The notes beneath the pieces are model-generated. The model was not told the origin of the DNA. It saw only the letters and a program-made list of their open reading frames with translations, and did no database searches. This document shows positions 46,351 through 57,030 of a DNA stretch of 64,000 nt, in pieces. The position numbers and the translations under genes are program-made. Each line of letters begins with the position of its first letter. The stretch's first letter is position 1. Source of the DNA: Hemerocallis citrina. Lineage: Eukaryota > Streptophyta > Magnoliopsida > Asparagales > Asphodelaceae. The DNA lies in assembly GCA_017893485.1 (NCBI GenBank), contig CM030364.1, positions 45,808,754 to 45,872,753 on the forward strand, given 5' to 3'.

Positions 46351-46898
46351 TCAACTCGGTTCACAGCGCCCCTCCTCCCAAAGGCCTTGGCATCCCAGTG
46401 ACTTTCTCCGATGAAGACCTCGAGGGGGTCCGAACTCCCCACTGCGACGCCCTCATCATCGACCTTCGCATGGCAAACTTCAAGGTGCAGAGGGTCCTGG
46501 TAGACAACGGGATCTCGGTGAACATCCACTTCCTCTCAGCCTTCCGAGGGCTGCAGCTATCCCGGGACTGTCTCAAGCCGGCCGGTTACACGTTCCACGG
46601 GTTCACGGGGGTACCAGTAACTGTCGAAGGGGTTATAACCCTGGACGTAACTGCTGGGAAGACCCCTACTACCCGAACCGAGCCGATGGACTTTATGGTC
46701 GTCGACGTCCCGACCGCATATAATGTCATCCTAGGCCGACCCGGCCTAGCTGCCCTGGAAGCTATCCCTTCAGCGTACCACCTTAAAATGAAGTTCCCCA
46801 CTCGGTTGGGAGTGGGAGAAGTCAGGGTCAGCCAAGAGACAGCTCGTAAGTGCTACATGCTTCCACGGGGGGTCCGGTGCTCTCCCTCGAAACCCTAG
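46351..46898 (+). pseudogene. Tat protease
   Basis: Same frame as gag. The active-site region reads VLVDNGISVNIHF: the aspartate and glycine are present, with Ile where small serine-like residues are usual. The downstream flap region VILGRPGLAALEAIPS is typical. The frame runs out at 46896-46898 because of a one-base shift near the G run at about 46866-46871; the continuation (LSLETLEIPEPNVRP) is in another frame. The enzyme would cleave the gag-pol polyprotein. Confidence 0.85.
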
Positions 46899-48140
46899 AG
46901 ATTCCCGAGCCGAATGTCCGACCCACGTCCGAGCCGGCGGACGAATTGGAGGAAGTACTCTTTTCGGATGAGGACCCGAGTCGAAAGTTCCTCATCAGCA
47001 AGTCCTTGCTGACTGCACTGTGTTCCGACTTGGTGCAATGCATCCGGGATAACCGCGACCTGTTTGCTTGGTCAGCCGCGGATATGCCCAGGATTTCCGA
47101 GGAGCTGCTAATCCACCGCCTAAGTGTCGAACCGGGGTGCAAACCGGTTCAGCAGAAGAGGTGAAAATTTGCTCCTGAGCGCCAGCAGGCCATCAAGGAG
47201 GAGGTGGATAAACTCTTAAAGGCTCGGTTCATACAGGAGGTGAACTACCCCGAGTGGCTCTCCAATGTTGTAATGGTCAAGAAGTCCAACGGTTCTTGGA
47301 GGATATGCATCGACTTCACCGACCTGAATAAGGCGTGTCCAAAGGATCCATTCCCTCTCCCAAATATCGACACCCTCATTGATGCCACCTCGGGCCATGA
47401 AATCCTCAGCTTCATGGACGCCTTCTCCGGCTATAACCAGATCTGAATGTTCTCACCGAACATTCCGAAGACCTCCTTCATCACCGACCAGGGCCTCTAC
47501 TGTTATAGGGTCATGCCGTTCGGGTTGAAGAACGCGGGGGCCACCTACCAGCGCCTCGTCAACAAAGTCTTCCAGAGCCAAATTGGCCGCAACATGGAAG
47601 TGTACGTCGACGACATGCTCGTTAAAAGCATCCGAGGTACCGACCATGTGGCCGACCTCCAGGAGGCGTTCAGCGTATTGAGAAGACACAGTATGAGACT
47701 AAATCTGAACAAATGTGCGTTCGGAGTCTCCTCAGGAAAGTTCCTTGACTTCATGGTGAGCCAGCGGGGGATCGAAGCAAATCCTGAGAAAATCAAGGCC
47801 ATACTGGACATGGCCCCGCCCCGGAATGTTAAATAAGTGCAGAAGCTCACGGGTCGGCTCGCCGCAATTGGACGGTTCCTTTGGAAGTCGGGGGAAAAGT
47901 GCCTCCCCTTCTTCAAGGCTCTCAGGGGAGCCAAGGGTTTCCATTGGGGCGAACTGCAACAGAAGTCCTTTGAACAGCTGAAAGAATACTTGGTCAATCC
48001 TCCCCTGCTCAGCAAGCCCGTTCTGGGGGAACCCCTCTTCATCTACTTAGCCGCCTCCGAGCAGACGCTAAGTGCTGTTTTGGTGAGAGAGGAAGACCGG
48101 GCTCAGAGGCCCATTTACTACGTGAGCAAGGTGCTTGGGA
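46850..48140 (+). pseudogene. Tat reverse transcriptase
   Basis: One frame from about 46870 to 48140 apart from stops at 47162-47164 (TGA), 47444-47446 (TGA) and 47834-47836 (TAA). Motifs: LFAWSAADMPRISEELLIH, SNVVMVKKSNGSWRICIDF, DLNKACPKDPFPLPNID, FMDAFSGYNQI, YRVMPFGLKNAGATYQRLVN, and the catalytic YVDDMLVKS near 47601. It ends in the RNase H1-like region (ASEQTLSAVLVREE). A one-base deletion near 48141 throws the frame. Both TGAs replace positions where relatives have Arg. Confidence 0.9.
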
Positions 48141-48840
48141 TGCCGAGCTTCGTTATCCGAAGATAGAAAAGATGGCCTACGCCCTGATCATGGTAGCGAG
48201 GAAGCTCCGTCCGTACTTTCAGTCCCACTCGGTTGTGGTCCTCACCGACCAACTGTTGAAACAGATCCTCCACAAGCCCAAAACCTCGGGCCGGCTTATG
48301 AAGTGGTCCATAGAGCTGAGCCAACACGACATCTCCTACCAGCCTCGGACTGCCATCAAAGCTCAGGCCCTCGCCGACTTCATCGTCGAGTCCACCATTC
48401 CCGAGGTCAGCCACGTCCCGAATGGTCCCCCTATTTGGACGGTCTTCGTGGACGGTTCCTCCTGCAACGAAGGAAGCGGCACCGGTATCATCCTGAACGG
48501 CCCCGATGACTTCGTCCTCCAGTATGCGATCCGTATGAGCTTCAAGGCCTCGAACAACGAGGCGGAGTATGAGGCACTCATCGCGGGCCTCGGACTTGCC
48601 CAAAGTGCCGGGGCGCAGTGCCTCCGAATCCATAGTGACTCTCAGCTGGTTGTGAACCAAGTCTTGGGCGATTACCAGGCGCGAGACGAGCGGATGGCGA
48701 AGTACCTCGCCAAGGTCCGAGCCTTCATGAGCCGGTTCGAAGAGGCACTCATCCAACGAGTCCCTCATGAGGAGAATTCACAGGCCGATGCCCTCTCCAA
48801 GTTGGCCTCATCCTCCCTCCAAGGTCTCGAGCAGACCATT
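48141..48840 (+). pseudogene. Tat RNase H and second, archaeal-type RNase H
   Basis: After the 48141 frameshift the frame stays open. First the end of the gypsy RNase H (MAYALIMVARKLRPYFQ, VVLTDQ), then WTVFVDGSSCNEGSGTGII, NNEAEYEALIAGL, LRIHSDSQLVVNQV and NSQADALSKLAS with the Asp-Glu-Asp-Asp catalytic set. A duplicated RNase H of this kind is diagnostic for Tat/Ogre elements. Confidence 0.9.
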
Positions 48841-50190
48841 TTGATCGAGGTCCTCTCAAGGCCGAGCATAGAAGACGAGACATCCGGCTCGGTGGAGTCG
48901 TTGCCGGTCCTGCTACAAGATAATTGGATGAAGCCGTTGGTGGAGTTCTTAAGGGACGGACTCCTCCCCGAGGACCCCAAAGAAGCACGCCGAGTTAGAA
49001 CCAGGGCCGAGCGGTATGTCTTGATCGAGGGGATCTTGTACAAGCGCTCCTTCTGGCAGATTGACGGCCGACCATATCTAAGGTGCCTCTCTACAGAACA
49101 GGCCGATTACGCCTTGCAGGAGCTACACGAAGGCATCGGCGGAGCACATTCGGGATCTAGGTCCTTGGCTCGGAAAGCTTTGAATTATGGATACTTCTGG
49201 CCGACTCTCCTCCAAGATGCCGAGCGACATGTTCGGCAATGTGGCTCCTGTCAGAGACATTCCAATGTTCGTCGCCTCCCTCAAGCCAACCTTGCCTCCC
49301 TATCAAGTCCTATCCCCTTTGCAATGTGGGGAATGGATTTACTAGGGCCGTTCCCTCCGGCTCCCGGCCAGTTCAAGTTCTTAGTTGTAGCCATCGACTA
49401 CTTCTCGAAATGGATTGAGGCCGAGCCCCTCGCCACTATCATCGAGAACAAAGTGCTTCAATTCTTCTGGAAGAGCGTCATCTATCGGTTCGGCGTCCCC
49501 CGTGTCCTCGTAACAGAAAACGGAACTCAGTTTACCGGGACCGCGTTCCGAGCTCTGTGTGAGGACCTTGCCATCCAACAGCGCTTCTCTTCCGTCTCCC
49601 ACCCTCAGTCGAACGGCCAAGCAGAAAATACCAATCGGCAGATCCTCTTCGGTATCAAGAAGAGACTGGACAAGTGTTCTAGGGGCCTATGGGTCGACCA
49701 GCTTCCCATTGTGTTGTGGAATTACCGCACGAACAAGCGGACGCCCACAGGAGAATCCCCTTTCAACCTCACCTATGGGTCTGAGGCGGTGATACCCCTC
49801 GAGGTCGGAATACCTTCCCCTCGCCTCGCAGCCTACAGCGAGGAACAGAACGCCAGAGACCTCAGGGCGAACTTAGATCTGGTGGACGAGCTGAGAGAGA
49901 GAGCATCAATTCGGCAACAGAACTACCGAAGGAGGGTCGAGTTGGCGTACAACAAGAAGGTCCGACCCACCAATCTCAAGCAAGGGGACTTGGTCCTGAG
50001 AAAACTGGCCATATCCTTCCCCAATCAGAATAGCAAATTGGCTCCGAACTGGGAAGGACCCTTCAAGATCACAAAGGTTGTTCGGCCCGGAGCTTACCGT
50101 CTGGAAGATCTAGAGGGCAGGGAGATTCCGAGGACCTGGAATGCCGACCACCTCCTAAAATACCAAGAGAGCACCCCGGTGCCTCTCTGA
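48841..50190 (+). CDS. Tat integrase (part of an open 672-codon frame from 48172)
   Basis: Zinc domain: His-His in HEGIGGAHSG and Cys-Cys in CGSCQR. Core: Asp389 (MDLLGPFPP), then Glu449 in VTENGTQFTG where the family has Asp, and Glu485 (GQAENTN) 35 residues later, the canonical DD35E spacing. C-terminal GPFKITKVVRPGAYRL and NADHLLKYQ are typical, with no chromodomain, as in Tat. The frame stops at 50188-50190. The Asp-to-Glu change probably impairs catalysis, and there is no intact upstream polyprotein, so activity is unlikely. Confidence 0.88.
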   Translation: MIEVLSRPSIEDETSGSVESLPVLLQDNWMKPLVEFLRDGLLPEDPKEARRVRTRAERYVLIEGILYKRSFWQIDGRPYLRCLSTEQADYALQELHEGIGGAHSGSRSLARKALNYGYFWPTLLQDAERHVRQCGSCQRHSNVRRLPQANLASLSSPIPFAMWGMDLLGPFPPAPGQFKFLVVAIDYFSKWIEAEPLATIIENKVLQFFWKSVIYRFGVPRVLVTENGTQFTGTAFRALCEDLAIQQRFSSVSHPQSNGQAENTNRQILFGIKKRLDKCSRGLWVDQLPIVLWNYRTNKRTPTGESPFNLTYGSEAVIPLEVGIPSPRLAAYSEEQNARDLRANLDLVDELRERASIRQQNYRRRVELAYNKKVRPTNLKQGDLVLRKLAISFPNQNSKLAPNWEGPFKITKVVRPGAYRLEDLEGREIPRTWNADHLLKYQESTPVPL

Positions 50191-50360
50191 GTATCACGAG
50201 GTGTCGAACCATTCCTCTCCTCTAACTTGTAATCTATTTCATAAGTTGTTACATGTAAAAACGGTTCGCCGTCAATTATCAATGAAGAATGCTCTTTCAC
50301 ACTTATAAATTTGCTTGCGTCTCTCTGCCTTTATCTTTTGTTTTTTAATTTGATTTCAAC

Positions 50361-51014
50361 CAATGGTTCGGAGTCCAATGTCCGGCTCGACTTTACCTCC
50401 TCGGTTCGCCCCCGGGCGAACCAGAGGTAGATCGCCGTTCGGAACTGCTCCCACAACCGTTGAACTACACCGATGGTTCGGAGTCCAACACTCGGCTCGA
50501 CTTTACCTCCTCGGTTCGCCCCCGGGCGAGCCAGAGGTAGATCGCCGTTCGGAACTGCTCCCACAACCGTTGAACTACACCGATGGTTCGGAGTCCAACA
50601 CTCGGCTCGTCTTTACCTCCTCGGTTCGCCCCCGCGCGAGCCAGAGGTAGATCGCCGTTCGGAACTGCTCCCACAACCGTTGAACTACACTGATGGTTCG
50701 GAGTCCAACACTCGGCTCGACTTTACCTCCTCGGTTCGCCCCCGGGCGAGCCAGAGGTAGATCGCCGTTCGTAACTGCTCCCACAACCGTTGAACTACAC
50801 CGATGGTTCGGAGTCCAACACTCGGCTCGACTTTACCTCCTCGGTTCGCCCCCAGGAGAGCCAGAGGTAGACCGCCGTTCGGAACTGCTCCCACAACCGT
50901 TGAACTACACGATGGTTCCGGAGTCCAACACTTGGTTCAATTCCACTCCCCAAGCTTGCTTCTTGACGGGCTAAGAGTGGATCACCATTCGGAATCGCTC
51001 CCACAACCGTCGAA
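50361..51014. repeat. 110-bp tandem array downstream of integrase
   Basis: Units begin ATGGTTCGGAGTCC at steps of exactly 110 bp (50361, 50471, 50581, 50691, 50801) plus a diverged sixth at 50911. Each contains GGTTCGCCCCCGGGCGAGCC, a 9-bp-stem hairpin. Open frames on both strands are by-products of the repeat. Tandem arrays in this place are common in Tat elements. Confidence 0.92.
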
Positions 51015-51628
51015 CACTCGCTACGATCGGCGTGCCCCACCATGGGGAAGGGCTCGGCTCACCCCTTGACTTCGCATGAAGAAGGAGACCGGGGCACTAT
51101 TCGGCACCACCGGCCGAGCACTCTTGTCGCGGAGACGAAAGCGAACAAGAGGAAGGGTCAAATCATGCTGCCCCCGGTCGGCTAACCGAGCAAGTGCCCA
51201 TCCGAGCTCGCAAACGGAGAAAACTCACTTTCTCCTCAACTTCCGTGTAGGATCTCGATCAGATGGCCCAGATCTTGCCAGCGACGCTAAACGACAAGAT
51301 AGCGTTTTCTTGGGAACTGAGCCGTCTCGAGATTCGTACCAGAATCCAACGGCCCAGATCTTGTCAGTGTCGCTAAACGACAAGATAGCGTTCCCTTGGG
51401 AACTGGTTCGCCTCGAGATCCCTGCCGACTATACTATGCGCTCGGCTCGGAGACCTCGGCACAACGAACACAGTCACGAGCGAGACAACTACGCAAAACT
51501 ACAAAAGACATGCTAGTTCTTGAAAGAAACTTTTATTAAATGGTTGGGACATAGTACGAAGCAACTCTTCCACAGTTACAAGACATTAGAAAACAAAAAG
51601 TACAGTGCCGACCCACTACACTTGGTTT
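51015..51628 (+). other. Non-coding link with dispersed modules
   Basis: Between the 110-bp array and the antisense block. It contains two copies of the AACGACAAGATAGCG module (about 51287, 51377) that recurs upstream of the antisense gene at 56157, 57459, 57793 and 58171. No gene is credited. Confidence 0.6.
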
Positions 51629-52081
51629 TTAAACGAAAAAATCATCACTGTCCTGCTCAGTCGCCAGTCCGGCTACTTTGGCCGCTAGTTCATCCGCCTC
51701 CTTCCAAAGCTTCGCCTCCAGGGTCTGCAAGTGACGGATCTCGGAGAGCAAATCGTCCCGTTCGGCAATTATCTTCGACAAATTGTGCCGAATACACTGA
51801 ACCCGAAGGGCGTTGCTAAAAGCAGTCTGCGAATCTTCGTCCTCTCCTATAGGGGTCGTCTCGGCAATCCTGTTCTCCAAGCGCTGGATCTCGGCGTCCC
51901 GCTGATCGAGGACGAGCTGAAGGTGGCCCCGCTCGCTTTCTGCTCGGCGTGATTCCAGCTCGACTTCATAGAGTTGCTCTCGGCACCTCGCCGAACGCGA
52001 CCTCGTCTCCTCCGAGCCAACCCCGGTCCGAACGTCGTTGTCCGAGCAATTGGAATCGGCGTCTTGAGCTGCCACCACGAG
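51629..52081 (-). pseudogene. Antisense coiled-coil exon (3'-most)
   Basis: A 151-codon minus-strand frame begins right after a strong acceptor (TTCTTCCTTTCAG, 52094-52082) in phase 0 and ends at TAA... 51629. It is rich in Glu/Arg/Leu heptads (VELESRRAESERGHLQLVL, RDAEIQRLENRIAE, ERDDLLSEIRHLQTLEAKLW), predicting a coiled coil. No homologue is recognised. Which exon feeds it is not settled: the nearest donor-like site (about 52258) is in a different phase. Confidence 0.55.
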
Positions 52082-52256
52082 CTGAAAGGAAGAAAAAACG
52101 AATAACAAAATTTCAAAACATTGCCGAATGCCAACACTTCAAGAATTTTCCAAACAAACTTTCACATTTGTATTCAAATATAGCGACTCTACGTACAACA
52201 AGACCGACCCTACAATAGAGTTTTACAACAGCCATAAGAAACATAAGACGACATGT

Positions 52257-53096
52257 TTACTGCCTCCTCGGAAGGGGTACGCTTCGGTTCAAGGAAACGC
52301 GGGGACGACGAGGCCTGACCTCCGAGCTCGATTCCAAACCAACGAAGCGTGATCCCCCTTCGCCGCTGACCCTAACTGTGGCGCCGACCGAGGCACCACT
52401 GGACGAGACGGCTACACTACTCTGAGCGTCAGCAGGACTCCGCCTAGCCAAAGGCAAACGTGTCGCAAGTTCGTAGAAGGTAATCCCTCTCTCGCTCTCT
52501 TCGCGAGTACACGATGTACTGCGGACGTTGGCCCTCTCAGGTAGAGGCTTGAGCGACGCAACCTCTTCCTCCAGCTCAATGATTCTGTCTCTCAAAGCAT
52601 CGTCCTTCGCCAACTTCTTCAAACGAGGAGGCCTTGACGAGCCCGAGGCATTGGCGCTATCGGTCGCGAGCCGTCGGTAGTGGGTGACCTCGATCCCCCT
52701 ATCTATCGTGATCCTCCTAAGCTTGTCGACCTCGGCCAACAAATTTTTGCGCTCGGTCGACACCTTCTCCAGCTCGGAAGCAAGCTTCTCTTCTTCCGCT
52801 GAGCGACCTTGCTCCGCTATCTCCAAGTGTTGGATCTTGGCCGAGAGCTTGTCATTCTTCCGCTCGGCGACGGCAAGCTCTCTACGAAGCCGCTCGACCT
52901 CGCCTTCGGGACAAGGGGCTTGGGGTCGTTTCCGTAGCTGCTTCAGCTCGCGACAATGCCCCCTCGCAGCCGCCTTTATCTCCTCCAGCTTCAAGAACAT
53001 ATAAAAGTGCTTCTCTCGGCTAAGCGAAAGCTATCTCTTTGTTTTGGTTAGCTCCTTACGAAGGTACGAAACCTCTGTGATTGGACCGAACTTCAC
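52257..53096 (-). pseudogene. Antisense coiled-coil exon
   Basis: Follows an acceptor (CTCTACTTTTCAG) at 53097-53098 in phase 0: VKFGPITEVSYLRKELTKTK, an in-frame TAG at 53031-53033, then an open 247-codon coiled coil (ELKQLRKRPQAPCPEGEVER, KLSAKIQHLEIAEQGRSAEE, RDRIIELEEEVASLK) with a Ser/Val-rich tail, ending at 52257. Gene membership is uncertain. Its intron shares AAATTTATCTAAG with the first intron of the neighbouring antisense gene, hinting at one transcription unit. Confidence 0.55.
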
Positions 53097-53310
53097 CTGA
53101 AAAGTAGAGATAAATCCGACGGCCAACACTTGGAGAATTTTACAACTAATCAGACACAAAATCCGGGGACAAACACTTAGATAAATTTTGGCCAAACTAA
53201 AAATGTTTTCATTCAAAACTCAAGAAAAGTGTTACAAGAGCGGTGGCCAGTCCGCAGTTCGGCTTACAAAAAAAAAAGGAAAGAACAAAAAACTGAAAGA
53301 TGCAACCAAG

Positions 53311-55673
53311 TCAGGGGTCGATCTTTTTGTCGTTCGGGTCTGTCGACCCCTTGGCCTTGTCCTCACCTTCGACCTCGTCCTCGTCCTCGTCCTCGTCCCC
53401 GCTCTCACTCTCCTCCTCAGAGTCATCCTCCTCCTCACCCTCGGCCTCGGCCTCAGTCTCACCCGGGCCTTCGACACCGCCAGTCTGCCCCTCGGGGTCG
53501 AGCATCGCCTGAGAGACCTCCTCCTCCCCCTCCACAGGGTCGTAGAAGCGGTAGGAAGACGTGTCGAACCCCGGGTTCCGAGTGGCGATATGTAGAAGCG
53601 CTCGGCCGTACGCGTCCTCCATGTTCTTGAACATGTGATGCTCGGCCTCGTCCTGCACAGCCTTCTTCGCCTTCGCCACCTTGGACCGGTGCTTGGCCAT
53701 GATCTTCTCGGCCCTCTTCCGCGCCCTCTCCGCCTCCGACCGAGCATTGGCCAATTCCTCCCTCAGCTCGGCATTCTCCTTCTCCGAGGCTTCCAACTTA
53801 GCGGCCGCGTCCTTCGACTGTCGAACGGCCTCGGCCAGCTGCGTCTCCAACCCTACCGCTTCGGCACCCCTTTTCGCCGAGAGGAGCTGCTCAGCATCGA
53901 GCAGCTTCGTAGCCTTGACGCGCTCCGTCCTCTCCCGGTCATACTGCGCCGTCAACTCCTGTTCCTTGCTCGCAAACTCCTCGAGCAAGAAGTTGAAGTG
54001 GCAGAGGGTCTGAAAAGAGAACAAACCGTTAGAGTCCGAACCCAGGAACTTAGAAAATTTCAGAAAAAGTTTCAATAAGAAAGAGTTCGGTCCACCTACC
54101 GACATCGTGTTCCGAGCGATCTGCATTGTGGCGTCCCCAACCAGCCCGGCCTTAAGGGCCGCTCGATCCTTTGGGGTCGGCAGGTGCTTCACCGCTTCCA
54201 TACAAATGTTGCCGTCGCCCAAAAAACCGTCGACATTCATCACCTGCCAGTCAGGGACGAAGATCTGCTTGTGCCTCTCGGTCAAGATCTTCTCCGCATC
54301 AGCAATGAGGGGTGGAACTTGGAGGGACAGCACCTCTTTCACGCCGAATGCACCGCTCGACGAGCCGGGAGCATCCCCCTTTGCCGTTGGTGTCGGCACC
54401 TCAGGAACAGGAGGATCGGGGGCCGCGGCCTCCTCCTGCTCGGGACCGGTCTCCGGGACAATGACCATCTGCGGGTCGGCAGTCTTCGCGACCGAAGGTA
54501 TCTTCGGGGCTCGGCCGCCCTGAGGCCCGGCCGAAGGTCTCTTCTTCCTCGACTCCTGTTCCTTCGCCTTGGCCTTCGCCATCAAAGCCTTGTAATCCAT
54601 CCTAGGAGACTCTGCACAAGCCGAACGAAAAAACTTAGATAAATTTTTCAACAACTTCAAACAAAGAGTAAAAATACCAGAAGCGTACTAGGATCGATCG
54701 GACTGAGACCCCCTCGGAACAAAGCTTCCTCGGTAATGTCTTTCCAACTTAGCGTTGGCAAGGCAAGGAGCTTCTTGAGGACCTCTGCTTCCTCGTCACT
54801 CAGCACCGGCTCTTTCTTGGCTCACTTGGGCAGGCCTTCCTTCGCCCAAACTATCGGAATTGCCCACGGCACGGGAGCCCGGATGATGAAATACTGATCC
54901 TTCCAATGCTTGATCGAGTCCGGGTTCTCGATCAACTTCATGCCCGTCCGCGGCGAAAGGTAAAACCTCTGTTCGTTTCGGTTTGGCTGGCAAGGGTGGT
55001 GGAGGCTCCGAAGGAGAAACATGCTCGGTTCGGCACCGATCTCTTGGCACCGGAGAATAAATGCCAAGACATGCCTCCAGGTGTTCGGCATCAGCTGGGC
55101 GGGGCTCAAACCGTACCAATTCAAGACATCGACTATAAACGGATGAAGGGGAAAGCGGAGCCTGGCGGCCAGGGAGTCGAGAGGAAAGATGCACATGTCT
55201 GTCGAAGACTTCGTGTTGGCTCGGAAACCCGAACCGGGGAGGAGTAGCCCGTACTCGGCGGAGATCTGGAATCCGGTACGGATCCGATGCAGATCGGCCT
55301 CCGTAAGAGTCGAGATAGTATGGCCCACCTCGGACAACTCTCTCGGTTCATTCTCCTCCACCGATTTGGCTGTGCCTTGGGTCACCTTCTCTAGCATCTC
55401 CTCGGAGTACTCCCGAACGCCTCCCACGCTCGACAGAACAATAGGCTGTCGACCGAACTCCCCCGCCGTCTTCGGCTTCTCGATGATCGTGACCACTCCT
55501 TTACCCTTCTGAGACTTCGCCACGACCTCCTGGGGCGGCTCGGCTACTTCGCCCTCCTTGCTCGGCCGAACAACGCTCTGATCGGTCGGCTCTATCACCT
55601 CCTTCCCTTTGCCCGCCCGGCCTATGACTTGGTCCGAGGCGGGGGTCTCATCCGAGGAAGTAATCTTAACCAT
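53311..55673 (-). pseudogene. Three-exon antisense gene with PF04195-like domain
   Basis: Exons 55673-54678, 54609-54100 and 54009-53311 join in phase 0 (735 codons with stop). Introns are 68 bp (GTATTTTT...TGCAGAG) and 90 bp (GTAGGTGG...TTTTCAG); the second is an in-frame read-through. Residues ~170-265 (LAARLRFPLHPFIVDVLNWY, LSPAQLMPNTWRHVLAFILR, RFYLSPRTG) resemble Pfam PF04195, known from antisense frames of plant gypsy elements. Exon 3 has a long coiled coil (~380-540) and an acidic tail (EEEDDSEEESESGDEDEDED). A TGA at 54820-54822 breaks exon 1, so this copy is dead or truncated. Function is unknown in the family. The start ATG at 55673 matches the remnant's at 15729; an earlier ATG at 55775 lies in the presumed leader. 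Confidence 0.7.
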
Positions 55674-55864
55674 TTTTAAAGAGTAAGGAGAGAGACTGAC
55701 CTTGAAGTGACAACTACGGTCGGAAAAGTTCGCCGGAACAAAAGAACGCCTCGCCGCGACAGCTAGCAGCACCACCCAGGAGCTAAAAACTTCGATGGTT
55801 AAAAGTAAAAACTTGAGAGAGAAAGTGAAAGTGATTAATGAGACTTGGATTGAGGGGGGGTGAA

Positions 55865-55873
55865 GATTTATAG
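55865..55873 (-). promoter_or_regulatory. Putative TATA box of the antisense gene
   Basis: Minus strand CTATAAATCTTCACCCCC, 190 bp upstream of the ATG at 55673; counterpart of 15891-15899 in the other element. Confidence 0.6.
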
Positions 55874-56679
55874 TAAAAAGAGAAGTTTTTTGGGCTTCCT
55901 AACGTAAGGGTGCGACTTTTGGGCTGCCCCCGAAACGTCGCGAAGTCCCAAAACGACTTTGTCTTTTCACCAAGTCAAGTAGCTCGGCACAACAGGATCT
56001 AAATCCGAATCACATGCAATCCGAACCCAGCAGCAAAGGGCCCGGTCGGCCAACCGAGCTAGTGCCATTCCGAGCCTGCAAACGGAGAAAACTCACTTTC
56101 TCCTCAACTTTCGTGCAAGATCTCGATCAGACGGCCCAGATCTTCCCAACGACGCTAAACGACAAGATAGCGTTTTCTTGGGAACTGAACCCGTCTCGAG
56201 ATTCGCCCCACCATCTGACGGCTCATATTGCGCCACGTCGTTCGGACAACCGTGCCCTCGGATCCCGGTCGACCAACCGAGCCAGTGCCTATCTGAAGGC
56301 CCAGAATGTCGCTCGGACGACCGTGCCCTCAGATCCCCACTTCTGTCTGAAGAAGCCAGAAAAAATTTTTGATTAAAAGTTTTAAGGCACCGCCATAGGC
56401 GATTCCCCTGAGCCCCAAGGCTCGGTCGATTCCCCTCTCACCCATGAGCAACTCGAGGCGTTCGACCTTGGAAGCCAAAACCACGAATCATTCGAGGGTT
56501 AAAGAGAAACCACCGTCGCGTGGGGCCCGGCCAGAAAGCGGATCGGCACACCTCCCATCTCTAACTCCTTCAGGCTGACATCCATCGGAAGCTGTCAGCC
56601 CGGAAGGAAGACAGAGATCGGAAGAGACCCATCCTTCCGAAGCACATTGTCCCCCGAATCTGGACTTTGATCATCACCT

Positions 56680-57030
56680 CTTCCACCATGATCTCCCCTG
56701 ACCCTGACACCCGCATCGGGGCCATCAGAGTCAGGAGAAGATCATGGTGGAAGAACGACCACCCGTCCTTCTAAAGCAACTCATCCCTCGGGTCCGGACT
56801 ACGGTCGTCACCACTTCTGCCCTGTTCTTCCTCGACCCTGGCACCCACATCGGGGCCGTCAGGATCGGGAGAAGAACAAGGCAAAAGAGTGACCACCCCT
56901 CCGAACCTCTCGAGGTTAAAATTTCACAAGACAGGCATCTGCCTTGACTCCGGTCGTCACTTCCTCTGCTATGATCTCCCCCGACCCTGACATCCGCATC
57001 GGGGGCGTCAGAACCAGGAGAAGACCATAG
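56680..57030. repeat. Three tandem long hairpins
   Basis: Units at 56680-56753, about 56813-56890 and 56950-57030 each pair an arm like CCACCATGATCTCCCCTGAC with its complement ~20 bp later, around a centre GACAYCCGCATCGGGG. Stems are about 25-28 bp with a few mismatches; spacing is ~130 bp. They lie about 1 kb upstream of the antisense TATA box. Confidence 0.7.

Noticed and set aside
44683..46576. Long minus-strand and off-frame frames over gag
   Set aside because: Shadows of the sense gag-protease frame in a GC-rich region.
50363..51069. Repeated 69-95-codon frames on both strands after integrase
   Set aside because: Produced by the 110-bp tandem array; each restarts at the same place in every unit and has no domain.
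53188..54642. Plus-strand frames rich in Leu, Ser and Pro opposite the antisense gene
   Set aside because: Complement of Glu/Asp/Lys-rich coiled-coil and acidic coding; the minus strand has exon borders and a recognisable domain, the plus strand does not.
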